Notes: generated by a model not told the origin, from the letters alone. DNA of 64,000 nucleotides from Fibrivirga algicola (GCF_011742925.1 NZ_WAEL01000001.1:1054001-1118000), one strand, 5' to 3'; counted from the first letter of the stretch, positions 7,650 to 15,711 are shown. A program made the numbers and translations.

Positions 7650-7830
7650 GCTTGCATGTTGGCGTAGGGCTTCACTGTCAGTCTGAGAGAGCTTTGTGAG
7701 GCGAAGGAGTTCGAGAGGTTATTCTTATAAGATATTGAGATTTCGCCTAAACGATTTACACGCAGTTCGTCCCGTAACAGTCTCTCAAATTCCCTCTTAA
7801 TGTATATAATTACTTGCAATTCGCTAAGTC

Positions 7831-7893
7831 AAACACCCCCAAACCCCATTTTTTACTCATTTCCCCCTGTGCAATCCAGTGATAAACGTACCA
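7831..7893. repeat. Imperfect intergenic repeat, copy B
   Basis: This is the second copy of the element at 4505-4567, with the blocks ACCCCC, CCCCATTTTT, CCCCTGTGCAATCC and ATAAACGTACCATT in the same order and orientation. The rest of the 7650-7983 gap holds no convincing gene. The two copies bracket the AbiTii, DUF2158 and first HEPN-like genes. Confidence 0.6.
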
Positions 7894-7983
7894 TTATAGC
7901 TCCTAATAGCCGTTCTTACGTCGTATCTTAGGGTAGCTTTCGTAAATTAGTTAATAATCACAAATTTAATAAAAGTAGACATT

Positions 7984-9030
7984 ATGAGCTTCGTCATGCT
8001 TGAATCTCCAGATAGAAATAAGCTACATAAGTATCTTCAAAACAGCAATAAGCCCCTAGAAGGCAGAATACCTTTTGCGAGTTTATTACTTGCGGAGCAA
8101 TACCTGTCCAAAAAAAACAAAACTATTAAGCAATGGAAAGAAGATAAGGTTCCAGCAGTAGTGAACTGGGAAAATAAAATTGAAAAACGTACTGTAACCT
8201 CGAAAGGAATTAATTACGTAATTATCTTAAATCACATTAAGAAGTACGGATATTTTAATCCGAAACAATTTGATTTATACTCTATAAGGGAAGATTTTTT
8301 AGACTTAAAGACTGAAGTAGGAGTAGCTTTACACACTAAAGATAAACGGACAAGTATAGAATTGTGGAATTCTTCTAATTATTTAGGAGAGAACTTCCCT
8401 ATTACGCCTAATTTGGGTCGAGAGGGTATAATAATTAGTTGTTTTTTAGATCAATTATTACACAGAGTAGCTAAAAATAGAGAATTAATTGTATTGAATT
8501 CGAATGATGTATTCTCAATTGATTGGCTTTTTTCGTTTAAGGACTTGATTAATGACGTAATATCAACATTAGAAATTTTTTTGCATTTGATTTATAATAA
8601 AGCTCAGTTCGATCCGCTTAATGGCTGGGTATTTGACAAAGATATACTTGGATCGAGTCACGGGAGAAGATTAACGGATAAGTTAAAATGGATCTATCAA
8701 ATCTCTGGAAAACATCTTGGCATTGAAAGTTATAAGAATTCGTTACTATTTGTAAAAGAACTGAGAAACCATTTAAATCATTTTGATCCACCAGTGTTTT
8801 GCATAGCTATAGAAGAGATTGCAGATGTGCTTAATTACATTGTAGATATTGGCATGATTCATATTGAGATCAGAAAAGTACTAAATTTAAAAATATCAAG
8901 TACTTTGATTAATTTCATTTTACAACCTCAAATAGTCTTCGTTCCTGAGAAAATGTTTAGTCATAGAAAACCTCTGGATTATAATTCGGAGGGGTATAAT
9001 TCATGTAGGTGGCCAAAAGGTGTAGATTAA
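7984..9030 (+). CDS. Unknown protein with HEPN-like motif
   Basis: This 348-residue AT-rich gene encodes a mostly helical product. Residues 180-300 (FKDLINDVISTLEIFLHLIY ... LLFVKELRNHLNHFDPP) contain Arg261-Asn-His-Leu-Asn-His266, an R-x4-H arrangement on a helix following another long helix, as in HEPN domains. The N-terminal half (LASLLLAEQY-like region and RTVTSKGINYVIILN) is unassigned. Its stop lies within the 3' end of the truncated tape-measure frame on the other strand. It could be a second RNase-type defence effector; no homologue was recognised. Confidence 0.45.
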   Translation: MSFVMLESPDRNKLHKYLQNSNKPLEGRIPFASLLLAEQYLSKKNKTIKQWKEDKVPAVVNWENKIEKRTVTSKGINYVIILNHIKKYGYFNPKQFDLYSIREDFLDLKTEVGVALHTKDKRTSIELWNSSNYLGENFPITPNLGREGIIISCFLDQLLHRVAKNRELIVLNSNDVFSIDWLFSFKDLINDVISTLEIFLHLIYNKAQFDPLNGWVFDKDILGSSHGRRLTDKLKWIYQISGKHLGIESYKNSLLFVKELRNHLNHFDPPVFCIAIEEIADVLNYIVDIGMIHIEIRKVLNLKISSTLINFILQPQIVFVPEKMFSHRKPLDYNSEGYNSCRWPKGVD

Positions 9031-9557
9031 TTAATGCAATGTAGCTGATTAACTCTGCTGCGCCAGTCTCGTGTGACAAGGACTACTCGACTATATAATG
9101 TCTTAGCCAGCTTGACCATGTCGGCCATGAGCTCCATTGACTGGCGCTTACTGCCCAGCATCACGTCGAGCGAAATTTTCAGACTGTCGAGCTTGGTCTT
9201 TGCGTCGAGTACGTCGGTCGCAAACGACTTGAATTCTGACAGCGTGAAGGCCGCAATCAGCAGCTTTTGAAAGTTGCTGACTCTGCTTTCGAGATCCTTA
9301 AAATCGTTGCCCGTCTGCTGGGTGGTCTGCGAAGCGGTGGCTGCTGACTTTTTGAGCGAGGCGGTCTGCTCATCGATGGCATCGGTTACCTGACGAGAAG
9401 CCGCCACGACACGGATCATGCCGCGTTGCTGCTCATCGGCAAAAGTCGCCGCCTGCTGTTGGGCTTGTTTAGTGAGCTTGATGAGCTCAGCCACTTGATC
9501 GTTAAGTGTTGGCAGGTCACTGACCGCCTGGACAACAACGCGAATAGGTTCGGACAC
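9027..9557 (-). pseudogene. Phage tail tape-measure protein, truncated
   Basis: Only the N-terminal part of a tape-measure protein remains (176 residues; intact ones usually exceed 700). It has the usual Gln/Ala/Thr-rich coiled region (QVAELIKLTKQAQQQAATFA, QTASLKKSAATASQTTQQTG) and then KFSAxx-type text (SFATDVLDAKTKLDSLKISL ... MADMVKLAKT). After LAKT, near 9098, the frame turns into LYSRVVLVTRDWRSR, which looks non-homologous, and the AT-rich island begins. The downstream tail genes that normally follow are missing. A deletion or insertion junction therefore lies near 9095-9110. Confidence 0.75.
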
Positions 9558-9621
9558 GTCTAGTGCATATGTGTGAGAGTGGGGTTTGGCCCGTCAGGTA
9601 CGTTCCTGATCTACTGCCCGG

Positions 9622-9899
9622 TTACTTGCTTTGCTGGGATTCCAGCCGGTCAATCTCTGCCCTGGTGTGGCGTATGTAGCCCGCTACGTATTCGAAGTAG
9701 GGCTCAACGGTACACTCAGTAAGCCATCGTAACCGTACAGGGTCTCCCTGCGCGATTCGATAGTGGTCGTCGTAGCGGGCATCAGCCCAAGCGATTCCTT
9801 CAGTAAGAGGATGCGCGTCAAATCCCAGATTTCCTCCTGATTCATGGCCCTCAAAGCAGACTGGGTAGCGCCCTCGTATAGCTGCTGTAAGGGCACGAA
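9622..9899 (-). CDS. Predicted -1 frameshift extension of the tail chaperone (GT-like)
   Basis: The -1 frame relative to the 9684-10373 gene is open from a TGA at 9915-9913 to TAA at 9624-9622. It has no ATG, GTG or TTG start, so it can only be reached by frameshifting. If ribosomes slip at 9900-9906 the product is 158 + 92 = 250 residues. The last 55 residues (YRIAQGDPVRLRWLTEC, EPYFEYVAGYIRHTRAEID) read like ordinary protein, whereas the same stretch in frame 0 is Thr/Ser-rich. Position just before the tape-measure gene matches lambda G/GT. An indel mutation near 9790 is the alternative. Confidence 0.5.
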
Positions 9900-10373
9900 C
9901 TTTCCCAGCGGATCAGACGCAAACCGCCCATACAGCGAGGCATCACGTACCCAACTGGCTACTTTCTTTCGGTTGATGTCGGGGTCGTAGTCGAGTGGGT
10001 CTTCATCTTCACTCATGTACCAGAGTGACGCCAGTTCATACACCATCTGCACATCGATACCCAGCGACTGACGACTCTGCAACCGGCGAATGATGGCGTT
10101 GACTTCCAGCGACGGGGCGATATCGTCCGAGCCCGTTGCAATCAGCTTGATTTGTTGCTGGTTGAGATCGGCCATCAGCTTAAACGATGAGGTCAGCACG
10201 TCATCAGTTAGCCGCAGCTCGTCGTGGCGCCGCATCAGATCGCCGATGGCTGCGTACCGTTTGATGCCGAGGTTTGCCCCTGAGTTGGTCGCACAGTAGT
10301 ACGTTACGTCTTCGTGGGTAAAGGCTTCTTCGAGCAGGCCAGCGTCAAGCGCTTCTTCAAAGTTGGGGTGCAT
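9684..10373 (-). CDS. Tail assembly chaperone candidate (G-like)
   Basis: This 229-residue protein lies directly upstream of the tape-measure gene, the conserved place of tail assembly chaperones that coat the tape-measure protein. It starts in a 17-bp overlap with the preceding gene. It is helical and acidic (MSEDEDPLDYDPDI, EEIWDLTRILLLKESLG). Codons 156-158 (CTG GGA AAG) place the lambda slippery heptamer G-GGA-AAG exactly in phase. Residues up to about 199 look coding; the last 30 (ATTTTIESRRETLYG) look less so. No sequence family was recognised, so the role is inferred from position and the frameshift layout. Confidence 0.55.
   Translation of the reverse strand: MHPNFEEALDAGLLEEAFTHEDVTYYCATNSGANLGIKRYAAIGDLMRRHDELRLTDDVLTSSFKLMADLNQQQIKLIATGSDDIAPSLEVNAIIRRLQSRQSLGIDVQMVYELASLWYMSEDEDPLDYDPDINRKKVASWVRDASLYGRFASDPLGKFVPLQQLYEGATQSALRAMNQEEIWDLTRILLLKESLGLMPATTTTIESRRETLYGYDGLLSVPLSPTSNT
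9900..9906 (-). promoter_or_regulatory. Slippery heptamer GGGAAAG
   Basis: On the minus strand G-GGA-AAG occupies codons 157-158 of the chaperone candidate with the phasing needed for a -1 shift. It is the same heptamer used in lambda gene G. A stop codon in the -1 frame lies just three codons before it, so the overlap starts where expected. Confidence 0.5.
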
Positions 10374-10911
10374 ACCGGCGATCTTGTGGTTTCAATTCCT
10401 GATAAAAGGCCGTCAAATCTTCGTGCGACACGCCTTCAATGGCGTACTGCATCGAATAGGCGTACAAACCCGGATCAAGCGACTTGGCCTTATCAGCAGG
10501 CCAGCCCAGAAACCGGCGCATGACGTCGGATGCATTGTCATCGATGCGACCAACGACCCGCACGTCGCGCACCGTCGGCAGTACCAGCATGAGCCGACCC
10601 ATCACGCTAGGATCACGCGATAGCAGAATGATGCGCATGATGTAATCGTAGTAGGGGCGCTGAAAGGAACCGAACTGCTCGTAGCTGGTCACGTTGGCCC
10701 CCTGCGTGGTGTGGCACGACAGCCAGCCGAGCGAATCGTCATCGGTTACGGTTTCGCCCTCACTGGTGATCAGCGTCGTGCGGTTTTCCTCCTGACTGAA
10801 GACAGGGCGACACAGACCGAGCAGGCGCGACGGTCTGCCGTCCAGATTGTGCAGCGGACCGGGATAGTTGTCGAGGGCTGCGTTGATAGCGGTGATGGTT
10901 TCGGTAATCAT
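10357..10911 (-). CDS. Phage structural protein, unassigned
   Basis: This 184-residue protein lies in the head-to-tail part of the module. Motifs such as RPYYDYIMRIILLSRDPSVM and DNASDVMRRFLGWPADKAKS were not matched to a family. Its ATG overlaps the previous stop (ATGA) and its end overlaps the next start by 17 bp, so it belongs to one tightly packed operon. Position two genes before the tape measure suggests a tail tube, tail terminator or completion protein. Confidence 0.55.
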   Translation of the reverse strand: MITETITAINAALDNYPGPLHNLDGRPSRLLGLCRPVFSQEENRTTLITSEGETVTDDDSLGWLSCHTTQGANVTSYEQFGSFQRPYYDYIMRIILLSRDPSVMGRLMLVLPTVRDVRVVGRIDDNASDVMRRFLGWPADKAKSLDPGLYAYSMQYAIEGVSHEDLTAFYQELKPQDRRYAPQL

Positions 10912-11162
10912 GATTTGAGCTTAAACTGTTTATAGAAGCCAAATAAGACAATCATGATCGTCTGACGACGCACCTCAAAAGCAATCAGCGATCGATAGAA
11001 TCGGCCACATTCGAGAAGAGAAAATCCATAGTGGCGTTTATGCTTAGGCTTTACCCGGTCGCGCCTGCTTTTCCAGATAGAGAAGAGGCGAAACGCGCCT
11101 ATGTATGGCGCAAAGGCCCAGTATCCGTTCTCCCGCGTCCCCGCCTGATTACCTATTTCCAT
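10908..11162 (-). CDS. Small phage protein, basic
   Basis: This 84-residue, strongly basic and aromatic protein (FSIWKSRRDRVKPKHKRHYG; IMIVLFGFYKQF) was not recognised. It ends in an ATGA overlap with the next gene and starts 5 bp after the previous one, which argues that it is a real cistron. It could be a connector or minor tail protein. Confidence 0.45.
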   Translation of the reverse strand: MEIGNQAGTRENGYWAFAPYIGAFRLFSIWKSRRDRVKPKHKRHYGFSLLECGRFYRSLIAFEVRRQTIMIVLFGFYKQFKLKS

Positions 11163-11167
11163 TGGTT

Positions 11168-11638
11168 TTACTGCTTTAGTTTTACGTGTAATCGATCTTT
11201 AAACCCATCCGTCACGGCCTCCCGCTCGTCGTTTGACGGCCCAAACGAAGGCCCGAAATAGGCTTCGAGGTATTCGGCTCGGTCGGCTGCCTCCTGCGTG
11301 GCAAAGCCGCCCGTTGCCTGCCGTGGCTCCGACGACAATACCTTCCACTCGTTGAACATGTCGCCGCTATTGGTAAAGTCGACCCGATCAGTCTGCCGAC
11401 CCCGTTCAGTGCGCTTCTTACCGTAGCCCCGCGAATAGGCACCGAGCCGCTTGGCTGATTTGGTGCGCAATGCCTGGCCGTTCTGTCCTTTGCCGTTCTG
11501 CTGAATCCGGTGTGCGATCAACGCCAACGCGTCGTGTGCTGCTTCAGCCAGGTTCTCCTGCAAGTCGTTTTCAGCGCCTGAGATAGTAGCCATCAGCCGT
11601 TGCAGCACACGTTCCGCGTTGGTTTCGATCTTGTACAT
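11168..11638 (-). CDS. Phage HK97 gp10-like / virion morphogenesis protein
   Basis: This 156-residue protein looks like the head-tail completion proteins of the gp10 kind: an N-terminal helix (ERVLQRLMATISGAENDLQE, NLAEAAHDALALIAHRI), a basic loop (TKSAKRLGAYSRGYGKKRTE), then FTNSGDMFNEW, TQEAADRAEYLEAYFGPSFG, and a C-terminal helix. The frequent start motif MYKIETN is also typical. Such proteins join the capsid connector to the tail. The family is judged by layout rather than by a firm match. Confidence 0.55.
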   Translation of the reverse strand: MYKIETNAERVLQRLMATISGAENDLQENLAEAAHDALALIAHRIQQNGKGQNGQALRTKSAKRLGAYSRGYGKKRTERGRQTDRVDFTNSGDMFNEWKVLSSEPRQATGGFATQEAADRAEYLEAYFGPSFGPSNDEREAVTDGFKDRLHVKLKQ

Positions 11639-11647
11639 GGGGCAGTT

Positions 11648-11872
11648 TTAGTCCTTCCAGGTAAGCGCCTTTACAGCCCACATCTGCGCGGTCTGCAATT
11701 CAGTAATTGCCACACTACAGAGTCGCTTTTGCTCACCGCTCGTTGATGAGTTGCGGAGATTGTTCATCTCGTCAATCCGGTCAGCAAAGCCCTGCTTACA
11801 CTGGCCGACAGCATCTGAATTTGAAGGGTTGAATGAGAGGCCTACTGCCTTTTGTCCGAACGTCTGTTCCAT
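11648..11872 (-). CDS. Acb2/Tad1 hairpin-domain protein, anti-CBASS candidate
   Basis: This 74-residue protein matches the pattern I know for the Acb2/Tad1 hairpin family: VGLSFNPSNSDAVGQCKQGF, ADRIDEMNNLR, and a second helix RLCSVAITELQTAQMWAVKA ending in LTWKD. These phage proteins bind cyclic nucleotide signals made by CBASS (or Thoeris) defence and stop effector activation. Both helices of the hairpin, the conserved FNPS turn and the QMWAVKA segment are present, so it looks intact. It sits among structural genes rather than in an anti-defence cluster. Confidence 0.7.
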   Translation of the reverse strand: MEQTFGQKAVGLSFNPSNSDAVGQCKQGFADRIDEMNNLRNSSTSGEQKRLCSVAITELQTAQMWAVKALTWKD

Positions 11873-11951
11873 GTCTGATTATGTGCGGCGAAAACCGCGG
11901 TTAGATTGAATTGTAAGGGGTTTGCTGACTATTCATAGTCAGGTATGAATA

Positions 11952-12377
11952 TTATCCGATCTCTTCCAGGTGGATATTTAGCTCTTTCAGATCGAGCCGT
12001 AGTTGCAGGGCTTGAATAGGAGCGCTGCCGTACACCACTGCCAGCATGCCATCATACAGGAATTGGAGCCGATGCATGAAGCTGGTCGTACGCCACACCG
12101 CTACAGGGCTACCGTTAGCGTCGTAGGTTTCCACATTGCCAACATCGCCCTCGCCCCGCCAAACGGTGTGCGGCTGAACCAACGGCATAGGTTCCAGAAA
12201 CGGGTGACAGTCATCAGCGGCACAGGACAGGTAGCCGCGCATGATTCCGATCAACAGGTTTTTGGCTGCTTCATCGTTGGCCAAGCTGGCTAAACGCTCC
12301 AACTCCTGCGCCGTGTTGGCCATTGCTGGGTTGATCTTAGCCAGTTCAATTAATTCGTTTGTCTGTTGCTCTGTCAT
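11952..12377 (-). CDS. Phage protein, unassigned
   Basis: This 141-residue protein has a helical N-terminus (NELIELAKINPAMANTAQEL) and a region with several His/Asp residues (SCAADDCHPFLEP). The C-terminus (FLYDGMLAVVYGSAPIQALQ, LDLKELNIHLEE) looks structural. It lies 11 bp after the 12389-13375 gene. Its place after a capsid candidate suggests a head-completion or connector role. No family was recognised. Confidence 0.5.
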   Translation of the reverse strand: MTEQQTNELIELAKINPAMANTAQELERLASLANDEAAKNLLIGIMRGYLSCAADDCHPFLEPMPLVQPHTVWRGEGDVGNVETYDANGSPVAVWRTTSFMHRLQFLYDGMLAVVYGSAPIQALQLRLDLKELNIHLEEIG

Positions 12378-12388
12378 ACGGGTAATTG

Positions 12389-13375
12389 TTACACTAATGA
12401 AATCGGGTAGTACCCCGGTTGATCGTCTGGATCAGGCACCACGATAGAGGCAGGCGCTGCGTTGATCTCGGTCACGATGCGACGGGCCAGCGGTTTGAGC
12501 AGCACGGTTGCCTCGTCGATAAATTCGACCTCCTTCTCCCTGGCGAATTCCAGATTGGTGTTGGTGTACAGGTTGATTCGATTCGACCCCCGCTTATCAG
12601 CCATCAGCAAACTGCCGAGTATGTGATTGTAGCAGTCAGCCAGATCAGCGGCAAAGCCTTCGATGACGCTGTCGAGCGAATGGCTGACGGTCGCCGCAAT
12701 CCAGACAAAGGCGCTTCTGGCCGCAAACCCTGACGCATCCAACGTATTTGGCACCAACGCGCCCGTTGTCATCGTGACACCCGAGTCGCCCGTCATGGCG
12801 TTCGCTGATGCACCAAGTTCCTTGAGCGATAACGCCGAGGCGTCAATGCCGACAAACACGTCAAGCCCGTACATATCGACAGGTAGCTTGATGTTGCCCA
12901 GTGACGAGTAAGGCCCGCGCCCACCACTGCGCGCAATGGTTTTCTCAGTGACCGTCTTTTGGTTGAGGTCAACGATCTTGACGGGCAGGTTGAAGGCACC
13001 CACTTCGGCGATCTCGACAATCAGCGACTGAATCACCAACTGACGATAGGGCGAATACGGTACCGTAAACCGGCAACCGTACCAATCAAAGGGCTCTAGT
13101 AAGGTTGCAATCATCGTGTCTTTGAGTTTCCAGACCGATGTTTGCGCGACGGTGTGCTGAAACTCACCGGTTTTGTTAAACTCGTTTTCCAGCATCGACC
13201 GCAGCTTAGTCAGGGCCAGCCGGTTGATGCGTTCCCACGTTTCGGCTGCTGACTGATCGTCTTTGCGCACCGCGTTGACCAGTTGGGTACTCATGCCGGG
13301 CAGGTCGTTGACCCAGACAGGGACGTCGGTGGCGATGCCACGCAGACCGACGTAGGAAGCAAAGGGATTAGTCAT
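12389..13375 (-). CDS. Phage structural protein, capsid candidate
   Basis: This 328-residue protein is the largest unassigned product in the head region. The text has the Thr/Ser/Gly-rich beta pattern of a virion protein (SGVTMTTGALVPNTLDASGF) and a C-terminal block that follows helices (DEATVLLKPLARRIVTEINA). It ends with a proline- and aspartate-rich tail. It starts 3 bp from the stop of the 305-residue gene before it. Its size and place between terL and the connector genes suit a major capsid protein, but no capsid signature was recognised. Confidence 0.4.
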   Translation of the reverse strand: MTNPFASYVGLRGIATDVPVWVNDLPGMSTQLVNAVRKDDQSAAETWERINRLALTKLRSMLENEFNKTGEFQHTVAQTSVWKLKDTMIATLLEPFDWYGCRFTVPYSPYRQLVIQSLIVEIAEVGAFNLPVKIVDLNQKTVTEKTIARSGGRGPYSSLGNIKLPVDMYGLDVFVGIDASALSLKELGASANAMTGDSGVTMTTGALVPNTLDASGFAARSAFVWIAATVSHSLDSVIEGFAADLADCYNHILGSLLMADKRGSNRINLYTNTNLEFAREKEVEFIDEATVLLKPLARRIVTEINAAPASIVVPDPDDQPGYYPISLV

Positions 13376-13378
13376 TGA

Positions 13379-14296
13379 TTAGGCCTTAGCGGCTGCTTGG
13401 TATTCTTGAGCTTTGTTGAGCAGTGCTACCGCTTTGCTGTGCGCTTCGTCTGCTTTGGCTTTATAGTCATCAGCCTCTTTGACCCACTCAGCAGCCTGGG
13501 CCGCTACATGATCCGATAGATCAAGGGCACGTACCTGTATTTGTCGTTTAACCTCAGAGGCTATACTGATGCCTACCATCAGATCCTCGCCATAATGGCC
13601 AGTGAGCAGATCAACGCAGTAGCTAACTGCATCTTCGTCATTGGCGAATGTTGGCATAGCAGGCTCTTTCCAGGCATCGGCTATTTTATCGACACAGCCG
13701 AACTCGGTGCAAGCCACATGGCCGCAATCGCCTTTGCATTCGCTTTGCACTTCCTTTGCAGTTTCTGGCTGTTTTGCAAAGAGATTGGCAAAGGGATTCG
13801 GGCTGTCGATCGCCTGATCACTCGCCACTGGCATAGGTTTAGCCAACTCTTTAGCCAACGTACCGTCAGCGTCCATCTCGGCCATTTCCTCGCCAAACGT
13901 CTGTTCCGTCACCTTGATAGGTTTCGGTATTGGCTTGCTAGATTCTGGTACCGACTTGATAGGTTCGGGCGCTACTTCCTTAGTGGCTGGCTGCTCATCC
14001 TTTGGCGTGAAGAACTGAATGCCTGGCTTCTTATTCTTGGCCCGCTTTTCCTGCTGCAACACCTCGATTGGCGTAATGGTCAACAGCTTGGCCGTACGGG
14101 TAAACTGATCACCATCGGCCAGTAGATTCTTCTCAATGCATTCCAGATCGCGCAATGCATCGAAGAAGCCAGCATTGACTTTGTAGGAATTGGTGAAGGC
14201 AACCACGTCAATCGGCACCTGTTTTGCTTCTTTCAGCGTACCTACTAGCTCGAATAGGGCTTTGGTGTAGCGTTCTTCCTGTGTAGTCGTTTTCAT
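13379..14296 (-). CDS. Phage protein with low-complexity linker, unassigned
   Basis: This is a 305-residue protein. The first 90 residues look globular (YTKALFELVGTLKEAKQVPI). A Pro/Glu/Lys-rich disordered linker follows (PEPIKSVPESSKPIPKPIKV). Next comes a Cys-rich stretch (CKGDCGHVACTEFGC) that could bind metal. The C-terminus is a long alanine-rich helix (AAEWVKEADDYKAKADEAHS). The position between terL and the capsid candidate, where portal and scaffold usually lie, and the helical tail suggest a scaffold-like role, but this is inference. Confidence 0.45.
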   Translation of the reverse strand: MKTTTQEERYTKALFELVGTLKEAKQVPIDVVAFTNSYKVNAGFFDALRDLECIEKNLLADGDQFTRTAKLLTITPIEVLQQEKRAKNKKPGIQFFTPKDEQPATKEVAPEPIKSVPESSKPIPKPIKVTEQTFGEEMAEMDADGTLAKELAKPMPVASDQAIDSPNPFANLFAKQPETAKEVQSECKGDCGHVACTEFGCVDKIADAWKEPAMPTFANDEDAVSYCVDLLTGHYGEDLMVGISIASEVKRQIQVRALDLSDHVAAQAAEWVKEADDYKAKADEAHSKAVALLNKAQEYQAAAKA

Positions 14297-14358
14297 TATT
14301 CAGGGATTATGTGCCGGATTATGGCGGGTTTGATAAAGAATCGTAGGACAAAAAGCAG

Positions 14359-15711
14359 TTAGCCCGTTTTCTGGATGCGCTGAAAGGTGCTGTATTCGAA
14401 GTTGCAGAGTGCGTAGCGGAACGTATCGCCCATGTGGCCGTAGTTCTTCTTGTCACAGTCTTTCTTATCCAGGCTACCGTCAGACAGGCGACGCATGCGC
14501 TTGACGTCAGAGGCCAGTACCGGGCATTTGGTGCTGTCGATGGTCAGCTTGCTGTTATAGTGGGAAATCAGCGCATTCGATACGAAGCAGCTGGAGTCGG
14601 TGCCGATGTTACTGGTTGGTACCTGGTCGTAGTTGCAGAACCTGGCCCCGTACTGGCTCATGTAGCCGCGAATCAGTTGCCACGCCGACTTATTGCCCTT
14701 CGTGTAAGCCGATGCATTGTTACCCGACGCATCACCCGTAAAGTGCAGGAAGTTGCGGCCGTAGCGCTGGGCCAGTTCCTTACAAACACCTTCCAGGTCC
14801 AGCCCCTCGATGTGTAGCTCTTCGATAAACTGCAACCCGCCGCCCTGCTTTTGCATGACCAGGACCGAGTTGGTGACGTTAAAGTCAAAGCTGAGGTAGA
14901 TGGGCACCTTTGGATCGTAGGTGCAGGTACCGAAGTAGTTGGCGCCTTTGACCAGCAACCGGTGGAAGTAGGGGTTTTCGGGCCGTGGCACCCCCCATTT
15001 GCCGAGCGCGTCAATCTCGAACTTGTCGGGGTCAACGGTTTCGAGCCAGGCAAAGAACTCGTAGGCTGACTGCGGACAAAAGGGGTTGTCGCCATAATTG
15101 GCCAGCACCCGATTACTAGGTATCGTCTTCTTATCGAAGATGTCTTTGTAGATCCAGCTATCAATCGAAATCGGGTTAAACGTGAAGTGAAACCGGGGAG
15201 GAATGCCCTGGCTATTCCGCAGCGAACCGAACATGCTCAAAAAGTCCTTCTGGCCGATCTCGCCTTTATCGGTAATCGGTTCCTCAACCCAGATGTCAGT
15301 CGGGTCAGCAATCGACATAATCTTCTGCGGATTGTCGAAGGAACCGGCCAGCATGATATTACCGGTGCGGGTGTTGAGAATCGTGTAATCCGAATCCCGG
15401 CACACGAACTGATCAGATAGCCACTTCTGCCCGTTGATAATATCCTTGAATAGCTGGTACTGGCTGTTCTTGACGTCCGTCTGATTCTGACGGGCATAAA
15501 TCACCCGGCAATATTTAGCCTCAGCAGACCGGGCCAGTAGCTCCCTGGCTTTGGTAGCTGATTTAGCCGAGAAGCGCGACCCGTACCAGATTTGAACGGG
15601 TGCCTCGTCAAAGAGATGCGGTATGAAGACGTCAGGCACCACAAAACAGCCATCCGGTACCGGGCGACCAATGAAACGCGACGCTGGCAGGAAGTTAATT
15701 ACCTGACCCAT
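14359..15711 (-). CDS. terL: Phage terminase large subunit
   Basis: This 450-residue protein is the ATP-driven DNA packaging motor. The Walker A variant GSRFSAKSATKA lies near residues 44-55, followed by RVIYARQN. Walker B with the catalytic acid is TDIWVEEP near residue 137. The nuclease domain shows an acidic strand (IYLSFDFNV) and later HFTGDASG, consistent with an RNase H-like fold. This is the PBSX/Terminase_3 type. Its start overlaps terS by 17 bp. The gene appears complete. Confidence 0.9.
   Translation of the reverse strand: MGQVINFLPASRFIGRPVPDGCFVVPDVFIPHLFDEAPVQIWYGSRFSAKSATKARELLARSAEAKYCRVIYARQNQTDVKNSQYQLFKDIINGQKWLSDQFVCRDSDYTILNTRTGNIMLAGSFDNPQKIMSIADPTDIWVEEPITDKGEIGQKDFLSMFGSLRNSQGIPPRFHFTFNPISIDSWIYKDIFDKKTIPSNRVLANYGDNPFCPQSAYEFFAWLETVDPDKFEIDALGKWGVPRPENPYFHRLLVKGANYFGTCTYDPKVPIYLSFDFNVTNSVLVMQKQGGGLQFIEELHIEGLDLEGVCKELAQRYGRNFLHFTGDASGNNASAYTKGNKSAWQLIRGYMSQYGARFCNYDQVPTSNIGTDSSCFVSNALISHYNSKLTIDSTKCPVLASDVKRMRRLSDGSLDKKDCDKKNYGHMGDTFRYALCNFEYSTFQRIQKTG

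Noticed and set aside
7592-7819. A 75-residue minus-strand frame
   Set aside because: It overlaps the HEPN-like gene and intergenic DNA, has no recognisable motif or supporting neighbours, and its upstream repeat is shared with an unrelated gene.
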